Origin: Roseibium album
GTDB lineage: Bacteria > Pseudomonadota > Alphaproteobacteria > Rhizobiales > Stappiaceae
Assembly (NCBI RefSeq): GCF_001404515.1
Contig: NZ_CXWE01000010.1
Coordinates: 102,735-166,734 of the forward strand
Direction of reading: 5' to 3'
DNA: 64,000 bases
The translations under genes were made by a program, and so were the position numbers. The notes under the pieces are model-generated. The model saw only the letters and a list, made by a program, of their open reading frames with translations. It searched no databases and was not told the DNA's origin. Positions 34,616 through 41,489 of this stretch are shown one piece after another (the first letter of the stretch is position 1; each line of letters opens with the position of its first letter).

Positions 34616-35719
34616 ATGAAAATTTCGGCCATCAATGTGTTTCAGGTCGGCCTGCCACTTAAGGAAGGACGCTACAGCTGGTCCAACGGCAACTTCATCG
34701 AGGTTTTCGATAGTACGGTCGTTGAGATTGTTACGGACGGGGGTCTGAAAGGCTACGCGGAGTGCTGCCCGCTCGGGTCGGCATATCTGCCGAGTTTCGC
34801 TCTTGGAGTTCGCGCCGGCCTTGAGGAGCTGGCGCCCCATCTGATCGGGCTGGATCCCCTGAATATCGGCGAAATCAACCGGGTCATGGATACGGCTCTG
34901 CGCGGACATCCTTATGCAAAGGCGCCCATTGATATTGCCTGCTGGGATCTACTTGGCAAGGCAACGGATCAGCCCGTCTATACGCTGCTTGGCGGTGCTG
35001 CACAGGACGATGTGGTCCTTTACCGGGCAATCAGCCAGGAAGCGCCCGACGTGATGGCGAAAAAGATCGAAGGCTATGTGGCGGAGGGTTACACCAAGTT
35101 TCAGCTGAAGGTCGGCGGTGATGCCAACGACGACATCGACCGCATTCATGCGACCCGCGCGGTTCTGAAATCCTCTGATCTGCTTGTCGCGGACGCCAAT
35201 ACCGGTTGGACACGTCACGAAGCGGCACGCGTGGTCGGGGCGGTGTCTTCGCTTGATGTTTACATCGAGCAGCCCTGCATGACCTATGAAGAGAGTGTGT
35301 CGATCCGGCGCCGGACCGGCCTGCCGTTTATTCTGGACGAAGTCATCGACGGTCCGAACATGCTGGTGCGCGGCATTGCGGAAGATGCCATGGATTGCAT
35401 CAATCTGAAGATTTCCAAGGTCGGTGGCCTGACCAGGGCGAAACTGATGCGCGACCTGTGTGTGGCCCATGGCATCCCGATGACCATTGAGGACACGTGG
35501 GGCGGAGATATCACCACGGCCGCCATCGCCCATCTTGCCCGCTCGACACCGCCGGAATTCACGTTCTCGGCAACCGATTTCAACAGCTATGGCACCGTCG
35601 ACATTGCGGAGGGGGCACCGAAGCGCGTCAACGGCCGGATGACCGCGGCGGATCGGCCGGGCCTCGGCATAACACCGATTTTCGAAGCTCTTGGCGACCC
35701 GGTCGCCAGCTATTCGTGA
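34616..35719 (+). CDS. Enolase superfamily (MLE subgroup), probable cis-3-hydroxy-L-proline dehydratase
   Basis: A 367-residue enolase-superfamily protein with capping domain and TIM barrel. Visible are the second-strand lysine FQLKVGGD (about residue 164), metal ligands in VADANTGW, IEQP and ILDEVID, and the sixth-strand lysine CINLKISKVGG. Its place between two proline racemase superfamily genes matches, from memory, the Labrenzia aggregata enzyme shown to dehydrate cis-3-hydroxy-L-proline to delta-1-pyrroline-2-carboxylate. A proline betaine epimerase is the main alternative. Confidence 0.8.
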   Translation: MKISAINVFQVGLPLKEGRYSWSNGNFIEVFDSTVVEIVTDGGLKGYAECCPLGSAYLPSFALGVRAGLEELAPHLIGLDPLNIGEINRVMDTALRGHPYAKAPIDIACWDLLGKATDQPVYTLLGGAAQDDVVLYRAISQEAPDVMAKKIEGYVAEGYTKFQLKVGGDANDDIDRIHATRAVLKSSDLLVADANTGWTRHEAARVVGAVSSLDVYIEQPCMTYEESVSIRRRTGLPFILDEVIDGPNMLVRGIAEDAMDCINLKISKVGGLTRAKLMRDLCVAHGIPMTIEDTWGGDITTAAIAHLARSTPPEFTFSATDFNSYGTVDIAEGAPKRVNGRMTAADRPGLGITPIFEALGDPVASYS

Positions 35720-35728
35720 GGCAGGATC

Positions 35729-36754
35729 ATGCGCAGCAGCAAAACCATTCATGTGATCTCCTGCCATGCGGAAGGCGAAGTCGGCGACGTCATCGTGGGC
35801 GGTGTGACGCCGCCGCCGGGAGACACGATCTGGGAGCAGCGCAGCTTCATTGCCAAAGACCAGTCTCTGCGTAACTTCGTTCTGAATGAACCGCGCGGCG
35901 GGGTTTTCAGGCATGTCAATCTGCTGGTGCCGCCGAAGCATCCCGAAGCTGACGCGGCCTTCATCATCATGGAGCCGGAAGACACGCCGCCCATGTCCGG
36001 CTCCAATTCCATCTGTGTGTCGACTGTTCTGCTTGATGGCGGGATTGTCCCGATGACCGAACCGGTAACGGAACTGGTTCTGGAAGCCCCGGGTGGTCTG
36101 GTGCGTGTCAGGGCAGATTGCAGGAATGGCAAGGCAGAGAGGATCCACGTCCAGAATGTAGCAAGCTTTGCCGACAGACTGGACGCAAATCTGGAAGTGG
36201 ACGGCTTGGGTACACTGACGGTCGACACGGCCTATGGCGGCGACAGTTTTGTTGTCGTCGATGCGAGCGCTCTTGGATTTGCCATCGAGGAAAGCGAAGC
36301 TGCGGATATTGCCAGACTGGGTGTGCGCATTACCAATGCGGCGAATGAGCAGCTTGGTTTCTGCCATCCCGAAAACGCCGACTGGAAACACATTTCGTTC
36401 TGTGCATTTTGTGGCCCATTGACAGCAACCGACAAGGGACTGACAGGACGTTCCGCAATTGCGATCCAGCCGGGCAAGGTGGATCGCTCACCCACGGGAA
36501 CGGCGGTTTCTGCGCGCATGGCGCTGATGGCGGCGCGTGGGCAGATGTCTGTCGGACAGGAATTCGAGGCGCGATCCATTATCGGATCGACCTTCACCGG
36601 CAAGGTCCTTTCGGAGGCGACTGTCGGCGACAGACCGGCGATCATTCCTCAGATCAGTGGCCGCGCCTGGGTCACCGGCATTCATCAGCACATGCTGGAC
36701 CCGAGCGACCCCTGGCCGGGCGGGTACAAGTTGAGTGACACATGGGGTGCGTAA
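35729..36754 (+). CDS. Proline racemase superfamily, probable trans-3-hydroxy-L-proline dehydratase
   Basis: A 341-residue protein of the proline racemase fold in which both catalytic cysteines are replaced: S90 in PPMSGSNS and T256 in RSPTGTAV. Replacement of the second cysteine by threonine is known for trans-3-hydroxyproline dehydratases, which remove water instead of epimerising. The last 38 codon-spanning bases are duplicated at 38493-38530, and the coding end differs only in the final synonymous alanine codon and stop, indicating insertion of an element that rebuilt the gene's 3' end. Confidence 0.82.
   Translation: MRSSKTIHVISCHAEGEVGDVIVGGVTPPPGDTIWEQRSFIAKDQSLRNFVLNEPRGGVFRHVNLLVPPKHPEADAAFIIMEPEDTPPMSGSNSICVSTVLLDGGIVPMTEPVTELVLEAPGGLVRVRADCRNGKAERIHVQNVASFADRLDANLEVDGLGTLTVDTAYGGDSFVVVDASALGFAIEESEAADIARLGVRITNAANEQLGFCHPENADWKHISFCAFCGPLTATDKGLTGRSAIAIQPGKVDRSPTGTAVSARMALMAARGQMSVGQEFEARSIIGSTFTGKVLSEATVGDRPAIIPQISGRAWVTGIHQHMLDPSDPWPGGYKLSDTWGA
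36713..36750 (+). repeat. 38-bp direct repeat, left copy (att-like)
   Basis: These 38 bases inside the end of the trans-3-hydroxyproline dehydratase gene recur exactly at 38493-38530. Flanking bases differ on both sides (C36712/G38492, G36751/C38531), so the repeat length is exact. It starts TGGCCGGGCGGG and ends CATGGGGTGC. Confidence 0.9.
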
Positions 36755-36847
36755 GGCGATCCTGATATTTATGGTGACAACTTGAATTCAGTTGATAAAG
36801 AGACAGCGAACTAGTAATTTTCCGTCATATAGTCTGGAGGTTGAAGT

Positions 36848-36991
36848 CTGGAAATAGTTCTAGGAGCAATAATCGACCTTGTTTTGAAGGTTATGAAAAA
36901 CTCATTCGCGCAAAAAGTTCTTCTTTCAAGTATACTTTTTGTCGGTGTGTTATGGGCTCTAATTAGCTACAGGATCTGGTTTAACGTATGA
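36848..36991 (+). CDS. Possible small membrane protein, 47 residues, CTG start
   Basis: An open frame from CTG 36848, seven bases after GGAGG at 36836-36840, to TGA 36991. The peptide begins LEIVLGAIIDLVLK and continues through a strongly hydrophobic helix VLLSSILFVGVLWALISY. If CTG is not used, ATG 36893 gives 32 residues including the helix. It is too short to assign; low confidence that it is expressed. It lies in the AT-rich part of the inserted island. Confidence 0.35.
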   Translation: MEIVLGAIIDLVLKVMKNSFAQKVLLSSILFVGVLWALISYRIWFNV

Positions 36992-37096
36992 ATTTTGTAG
37001 CTCGACTTGTCAAAAGCTGATGATGTTGACTGCAAATGGTATTTCATCAATCGCTAGAGAATGACTATTGAGCATCGCTAAAGGTCAAGACTGTCG

Positions 37097-37198
37097 ATGA
37101 ATAGGTCTAATATTCACAAAGACAAATTTAACAAAATCGACTTAGGTTTCATTTTTTTCATTTATATTATTTCGGGTTTTGTTATTCAAAAACTTTGA
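37097..37198 (+). CDS. Possible small membrane peptide, 33 residues
   Basis: ATG 37097 to TGA 37198 codes a lysine-rich start (MNRSNIHKDKFNK) and one hydrophobic helix (LGFIFFIYIISGFVI). The upstream AAGG is weak and far. AT-rich DNA makes such helices likely by chance, so this is tentative. Confidence 0.2.
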   Translation: MNRSNIHKDKFNKIDLGFIFFIYIISGFVIQKL

Positions 37199-37287
37199 TG
37201 ACAGCGGCAGCTTCAACTACGAATTTTTCGCAGGCAATGTGACTTCATTGATAGTGGTTCTCTAACGGAATGTGGGCGTCAAACCTA

Positions 37288-37383
37288 ATGATTGAGTATT
37301 GGGCGAGTGTCTTGTTTTCTGCGGTGGTTTGCATCTTTGTCGCTCTAACAAGGAATGCGACATATGGACGGTTGGCAAGATAA
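37288..37383 (+). CDS. Possible small membrane peptide, 31 residues
   Basis: ATG 37288 to TAA 37383 codes MIEYWASVLFSAVVCIFVAL followed by a positive tail with TRNATYGRLAR. The helix with positive inside end is plausible, but no ribosome site is clear. It overlaps the start of the ORF at 37364 by 20 bases, a coupling-like arrangement. Confidence 0.25.
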   Translation: MIEYWASVLFSAVVCIFVALTRNATYGRLAR

Positions 37384-37657
37384 GGGCGATGGTGCTTCAA
37401 GCTTTGTTTCCCGTAGCGGCGACGTTATCACGGTTGGAGAAATCACCAGAAGCAACCCGGATTATCATGATATCATGCTCAGACGAACTTCTGGTACAAC
37501 GCAGGAAGTCCAGCTGTTCCTTCTGAAGTTGTCAGCGACGGACTTCGGGCAAACCCGACCTCCCGGGGTTCTTAGAATTGGGTGCTTGGTGTTGTTTCTC
37601 ATTATTGTCCAAATGAACGCACCGTCGTTAACATCACCACAAATTTTCGCTCGCTAG
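37364..37657 (+). CDS. Unassigned ORF in inserted island
   Basis: ATG 37364 to TAG 37657 codes 97 residues starting MDGWQDKGDGASSFVSRSGD. The first two thirds are polar and look coding; the tail from about residue 66 turns hydrophobic and has no familiar motif. It may be the 5' part of a gene that is frameshifted relative to the Hint remnant 66 bases downstream in another frame. No function recognised. Confidence 0.3.
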   Translation: MDGWQDKGDGASSFVSRSGDVITVGEITRSNPDYHDIMLRRTSGTTQEVQLFLLKLSATDFGQTRPPGVLRIGCLVLFLIIVQMNAPSLTSPQIFAR

Positions 37658-37722
37658 ACACCGGCGTCGTGCAGCGAGAAATCGTCGTTATCGCTGGACA
37701 ATATTAACGCAAAACGACCGGT

Positions 37723-38289
37723 ATGGGCACGGGTATCCTTCCGGAGTTGAACAGTTGGGCGGCTCCTCCTGTGTGGACACGGACGGATAGGAGCATCATG
37801 CTCCAACCCTTGAAGGTAGTGGGAGTGGCACCCAACCCGCTGCAAGCTGGAGACGTTTACCCAAACCTGCATCGCGTCAACAAATGTTTCTTCACCGGAA
37901 CGCCAATTTCCATGTGGGACGGCATGGAATAACCAATTGAGCATATCAAACCGGGTGATGTCGTAACGTCTTACGACGAGAACGGCAAACTGGTTCCGGA
38001 CAACACCTGGATCAACGACGGTAATATTGTGCTTTTGGACGAGATTACCATGACGCCGTTCGTCGGGACCTTCACCAACCAATTGCCGAAGCCAGAAGAC
38101 TTCGTCATGCAACGCAGTCAGGTGACATTGGCGGACATTTACGAGGCGGATGAATGGGAAGCCGTTGCACCGCAGGCACCGCCGCTTCACCGGGGTGAAG
38201 TCGGGCCATCGTTCGAGAGTATCAGCGGCGGCCTTCAAGCGCCCGGTCGTGAAGACAATCGACCGCCGAATATTCCGATTTCCATGTAG
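37723..38289 (+). pseudogene. Broken Hint-domain (intein/hedgehog-like) gene
   Basis: One frame runs from ATG 37723 to TAG 38287-38289 but is interrupted by TAA at 37930-37932. Just before the stop is CFFTGTPISMWDG and just after it PIEHIKPGDVVTSYDENG, together the N-terminal blocks A and B of a Hint self-splicing domain, with cysteine as the expected nucleophile. The remaining Hint blocks are absent; the rest is an unfamiliar acidic tail ending PNIPISM. Nonsense mutation plus internal loss indicate a decaying gene. The complete parent was probably a Hint-containing secreted or phage-like protein. Confidence 0.6.
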
Positions 38290-38492
38290 GGAGCTGCTAA
38301 CCAGCCAACCATGAGCCGGATGTAGCGTCGGGACTATGAGGCCAGGCAACGAAAGCAGGCTAGGCGCAAGACTCGAACGGCGCAATGAGGCCCGTTCGAA
38401 TGGACTTGGCGCTTCAATCTGAATCCGAATTGAGTAGCCGTCAGAAACAAATTCCCCTTACCCTTTGTTGGCGAAGACCTCGAAGTGCTCAG

Positions 38493-38530
38493 TGGCCGGG
38501 CGGGTACAAGTTGAGTGACACATGGGGTGC
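38493..38530 (+). repeat. 38-bp direct repeat, right copy (att-like)
   Basis: Exact copy of 36713-36750, preceded by AG and followed by CTGATC. In the reading frame of the dehydratase gene the copy would end GGT GCC TGA, the likely ancestral 3' end of that gene. From here to 38785 I see only an ordinary promoter-sized gap before the peroxiredoxin gene. Confidence 0.9.
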
Positions 38531-38785
38531 CTGATCAATCGGGATTCGAATTTCCCTGCGGATATTGTCGCGATTTATTGAAGCGGGGTCTGACCTGATT
38601 GGTGTAGGCTCTTTCACGCAGGAATGGCTGGGGAGCAACGTTTGGTGAGCCTTCCCTTGTACATCTGCGATTCTCTGTCGGACCGGCTAGGCATTGCCCG
38701 CGGGAACAAGAGAGCTTAACTAAAGCTGCGCATTCAGTTGGGTGACGTTTCTCGCCCCCGCAGATACCTGAAAGGATTCTTCCAA

Positions 38786-39436
38786 ATGTCTCTTCGTATC
38801 AATGACACAGTTCCGGATTTCACGGCGGAAACCGACCAGGGTCCGATCAGCTTTCACGAATGGATCGGTGACAGCTGGGCTATCCTGTTCAGCCATCCGA
38901 AAGACTTCACACCGGTTTGCACGACCGAATTCGGTGTCGTCGGGCAATTGAAGGACGAATGGGAAAAACGCGGCACCAAGGTCATCGGTGTTTCGGTCGA
39001 CAACGCGGAAGATCACCGGAAATGGAAGCTCGATATCGAGAAGGTGTCCGGCGCGACCCCAGGCTTCCCGATCATTGCCGATGAAGGCCTCAAGGTCTCC
39101 AAGCTGTTCGACATGCTTCCCGCAGAAGCTTACATGCCCGATGGACGAACGCCTGCGCACAGCGCGACAGTGCGCTCTGTTTTCATCATCGGCCCTGACA
39201 AACAGCTCAAGCTGTCCATGACATATCCGATGACCGTCGGACGTAACTTTGCCGAAGTTGTTCGTGCGCTCGATGCATTGCAAACGTCGGCCAAAGGCGT
39301 TGCCACACCCGCGAACTGGAATGTCGGTGAAGATGTCATCATTCCGCCGAGCGTCAATGACGACGACGCCCGCGCGAAATACGGTGAATTCAATGCCGTG
39401 CTGCCTTATCTGCGCAAGATCAAGGCACCAGCGTAA
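38786..39436 (+). CDS. 1-Cys peroxiredoxin (Prx6 type)
   Basis: A 216-residue thiol peroxidase. The peroxidatic C45 lies in HPKDFTPVCTTEFG. Only one catalytic cysteine is visible, and the extended C-terminal domain with TYPMTVGRNFAEVVRALDALQ near residue 150 is typical of Prx6 enzymes, which reduce H2O2 and lipid hydroperoxides. ATG 38786 is favoured because AAAGGA lies about ten bases upstream; the frame from 38738 has no such site. Standalone gene. Confidence 0.92.
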   Translation: MSLRINDTVPDFTAETDQGPISFHEWIGDSWAILFSHPKDFTPVCTTEFGVVGQLKDEWEKRGTKVIGVSVDNAEDHRKWKLDIEKVSGATPGFPIIADEGLKVSKLFDMLPAEAYMPDGRTPAHSATVRSVFIIGPDKQLKLSMTYPMTVGRNFAEVVRALDALQTSAKGVATPANWNVGEDVIIPPSVNDDDARAKYGEFNAVLPYLRKIKAPA

Positions 39437-39552
39437 CGCCGGGGTACGACGCGAAGTGATGGGTCGGTGTCGCTGAGTGTTTCAACGCCATGGATTCAAG
39501 TCGGTTGGACGAGCTGACTAACGGTGCCTGCCTTCCGAATTATCTTCCACAA

Positions 39553-39683
39553 TTGTCATCCCGGTCTTGCCGCATTGGCGGCAAGACCGGGATCCAGTAT
39601 GCCGAGAGGCTGTGATGAAAAAGGCGGTCAAACAGGAGTTTACTGGATTCCAGCCTTCTGCTGCGCTTCTGCCGGAATGACAA
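39553..39683. repeat. Nested palindromic intergenic repeat (MITE-like)
   Basis: A 131-base unit with near-perfect terminal inverted repeats (TTGTCATCCCGG at 39553-39564 and CCGGAATGACAA at 39672-39683, one mismatch). Inside are a 14-bp stem with a four-base loop (39560-39573 with 39578-39591) and a second pair, GGATCCAGTA with TACTGGATTCC. It lies between the convergent peroxiredoxin and cox genes, where it can serve as a bidirectional terminator. The rest of the 315-base gap holds nothing else I recognise. Confidence 0.7.
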
Positions 39684-39751
39684 GCTTATTGGGATGAGAT
39701 CATCCTGGAGGCCGAAACGCGGTCAGCCAGGGTGACACCGATAGCGGGATC

Positions 39752-39946
39752 TCAGCCGATCGGCGAGCAGATCTGCAACAGCGCCGCCAGATGATCCGGC
39801 GTCGCAAGGCCGATGCAGCAGGCATGGACAGTCAGCAGGAATGCTGTCAGCACGGAGCCGGTTGCCAGGGCAAGCACAAGCGAGGGATCCTGACGGAGCT
39901 CGCGAGCCGCGGTCGCTATTGAACCGGAATTCTGCGTCTTTTTCAT
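39752..39946 (-). CDS. Small single-span membrane protein at the end of the cox operon
   Basis: A 64-residue ORF with an excellent start: GGGGAGG five bases before ATG 39946. The chain is a polar N-terminus (MKKTQNSGSIATAARELRQ) followed by one hydrophobic helix (LVLALATGSVLTAFLLTV) and a CC pair in HACCIG. It starts 59 bases after coxG on the same strand. I know no family for it. Its place suggests a role in membrane attachment or assembly of CO dehydrogenase; this is inference. Confidence 0.6.
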   Translation of the reverse strand: MKKTQNSGSIATAARELRQDPSLVLALATGSVLTAFLLTVHACCIGLATPDHLAALLQICSPIG

Positions 39947-40005
39947 GTGTTCCTCCCCTTGAGTGCGAGGCGTCCGGACAATTTTCCACCCGGACGCAGT
40001 AAATT

Positions 40006-40572
40006 TCAAGCAGCTGGTTCTTCTGCGGCCGGGTCGGCTTTCTTTCCACCGAAAAGACCGCCCAGCCAGCCTTTCTTTTGTTCAGGTGCCTCGGCGTTGA
40101 TTTCTTCTGTGGCGTGCTCTGCCGGCTCCGTCGGCGCCACCTGCTCGGCAAAGGCGGCAAAAAATTCTCCGGCCAGCCGTTTTGACGTACTGTCGATCAG
40201 CCTTGCGCCGAGTTGTGCAAGTTTGCCACCTACTTTCGCGTCAACTTCATAATTGAGAATGGTTGCGTCCGGTCCATCTTCTTCCAGGCGGATCTTGGCG
40301 CCGCCACGCGCGAATCCGGCAACGCCGCCGGAGCCTTCTCCCTCGATCGTGTAACCGTTGGGCGGATCGAGATCATTGAGAGTGACCTTGCCGCCGAACG
40401 TCGCCTTCACCGGTCCGACCTTGAGCTTGACCTTGGCCTCCATCTCGGTGTCCGAGTGTTTGACCAGTTCCTCGCAGCCCGGGATTGAAGCTTTCAGCAC
40501 GTCCGGATCGTTGAGTGCTTCCCAGACCTTTTGCCGGGGGGCTTCAATACGTTGGCTGTCGTTCATTTGCAT
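40006..40572 (-). CDS. coxG: CO dehydrogenase subunit G, SRPBCC-fold membrane-recruitment protein
   Basis: A 188-residue protein. The START-like CoxG domain covers about residues 1-145 (IEAPRQKVWEALNDPDVLKASIPGCEEL, split here as motifs VWEALNDPDVL and SIPGCEEL). After an acidic proline/alanine linker comes a short C-terminal amphipathic tail, KKGWLGGLFGGKK. In cox systems CoxG helps attach the dehydrogenase to the membrane and the quinone pool. It is followed by a small membrane protein gene. Confidence 0.9.
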   Translation of the reverse strand: MQMNDSQRIEAPRQKVWEALNDPDVLKASIPGCEELVKHSDTEMEAKVKLKVGPVKATFGGKVTLNDLDPPNGYTIEGEGSGGVAGFARGGAKIRLEEDGPDATILNYEVDAKVGGKLAQLGARLIDSTSKRLAGEFFAAFAEQVAPTEPAEHATEEINAEAPEQKKGWLGGLFGGKKADPAAEEPAA

Positions 40573-40594
40573 GTAGGTGTCTCCGATTGAAATT

Positions 40595-41470
40595 TCAGAT
40601 GTACTGTATGTTTGTCTGGCGTTGACCTGTGCGGCGGATCACGAGCAATTCGGCCAGGATCGAAAGAGCGATTTCTTCCGGCGTAATGGCCCCGAGATCT
40701 AGGCCTGCGGGTCCTTCGATGCGCTCAAGGTCTTGTTCGCTCAAACCTTTTTCGCGCAACTTTTCCTTTAACGTTGAGATTTTTCGACGGCTTCCGACAA
40801 AGCCGATATGCCGGGCAGGTACGTTCAAGGCCCCTTCCAGGGCAGCGAGATCACCACGCCCCTGGGTGGAGACGAGGATATAGGTGTCCGCGTTTCCGAT
40901 TGCATCAAGTCCGAAGCCGTCGATCAGTCTGCCTGCGCCCGGGAAGGCGGCATGGTCTTCCGCCGGTGCGCAGATCGCCACGTCAAAACCGATGGTCGGC
41001 GCCTGCTTGGAGAGCGCGAGCGCCACCGGGCTTGCACCACAGATCACCAGGATCGGCCGCGGCAGAACCGGTTCCACGAATATGTCCATGGTTCCCTTGC
41101 TGGGACACATGTTTTTGGCAAATTGCACGCCTTCACGTTCCTCGCCTGATTCGACACCAAGCTCGGCAAGCAGGTCCTCTGGCTGGATCGAGACCAGCCG
41201 CGCTTCACCATCTTCCAGTGCGGCCCGGGCCGCCTTGATCACGGCAGACCGCGCACATCCGCCTCCAATCCAGCCGCCGGCAATGCTGCCGTCTGCTGCA
41301 ATCACTGCCTTTGCGCCCGCCTTGGCGGCGGTCACGGATATTGTTCGCACAACGGTTGCGAGCGCAAATGGTTCGCTTGCGTTTTGCAACCTGTTCATGA
41401 GGGGTTGCAGGTCACTTGTCAGTTCTGGTCCGGCATTTGAATGCGGTGTCGGAACGGAAGAATGTTTCAT
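40595..41470 (-). CDS. coxF: XdhC/CoxF-family molybdenum enzyme maturation protein
   Basis: A 291-residue XdhC-family protein: GGWIGGGCARSAVIKAA near residue 70, a Rossmann-type C-terminal domain with LVICGASPVALAL near residue 148, and GFVGSRRK near residue 228. The family inserts or sulfurates the molybdenum cofactor in xanthine and CO dehydrogenases. ATG 41470 is chosen because GGGAGA lies eight bases upstream; ATG 41485 is possible. Position after coxE fits coxF. Confidence 0.83.
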   Translation of the reverse strand: MKHSSVPTPHSNAGPELTSDLQPLMNRLQNASEPFALATVVRTISVTAAKAGAKAVIAADGSIAGGWIGGGCARSAVIKAARAALEDGEARLVSIQPEDLLAELGVESGEEREGVQFAKNMCPSKGTMDIFVEPVLPRPILVICGASPVALALSKQAPTIGFDVAICAPAEDHAAFPGAGRLIDGFGLDAIGNADTYILVSTQGRGDLAALEGALNVPARHIGFVGSRRKISTLKEKLREKGLSEQDLERIEGPAGLDLGAITPEEIALSILAELLVIRRTGQRQTNIQYI

Positions 41471-41489
41471 CGATGCATCTCCCATGGCA

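Larger units (their letters stand above)
36751..38492. mobile_element. Probable remnant of an integrated element bounded by 38-bp repeats
   Basis: About 1.74 kb separates the two 38-base copies. The left part (to about 37350) is visibly AT-rich compared with the surrounding genes. No integrase or transposase is present. What can be seen are three tiny ORFs coding for membrane-like peptides, one unassigned ORF and a broken Hint-domain gene. The right copy continues with CTGA, which would end the dehydratase gene as GCC TGA; the present end is GCG TAA, giving the same protein. From 38290 to 38492 I see no gene. Confidence 0.65.

Noticed and set aside
37654..38385. 243-codon minus-strand ORF in the inserted island
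   Set aside because: It is antisense to the Hint remnant, which has recognisable blocks; the minus translation shows none and lacks a ribosome site.
36713..38530. Insertion-sequence target-site duplication as source of the 38-bp repeat
   Set aside because: Target duplications are normally 2-14 bases, and neither terminal inverted repeats nor a transposase is seen next to the repeats.
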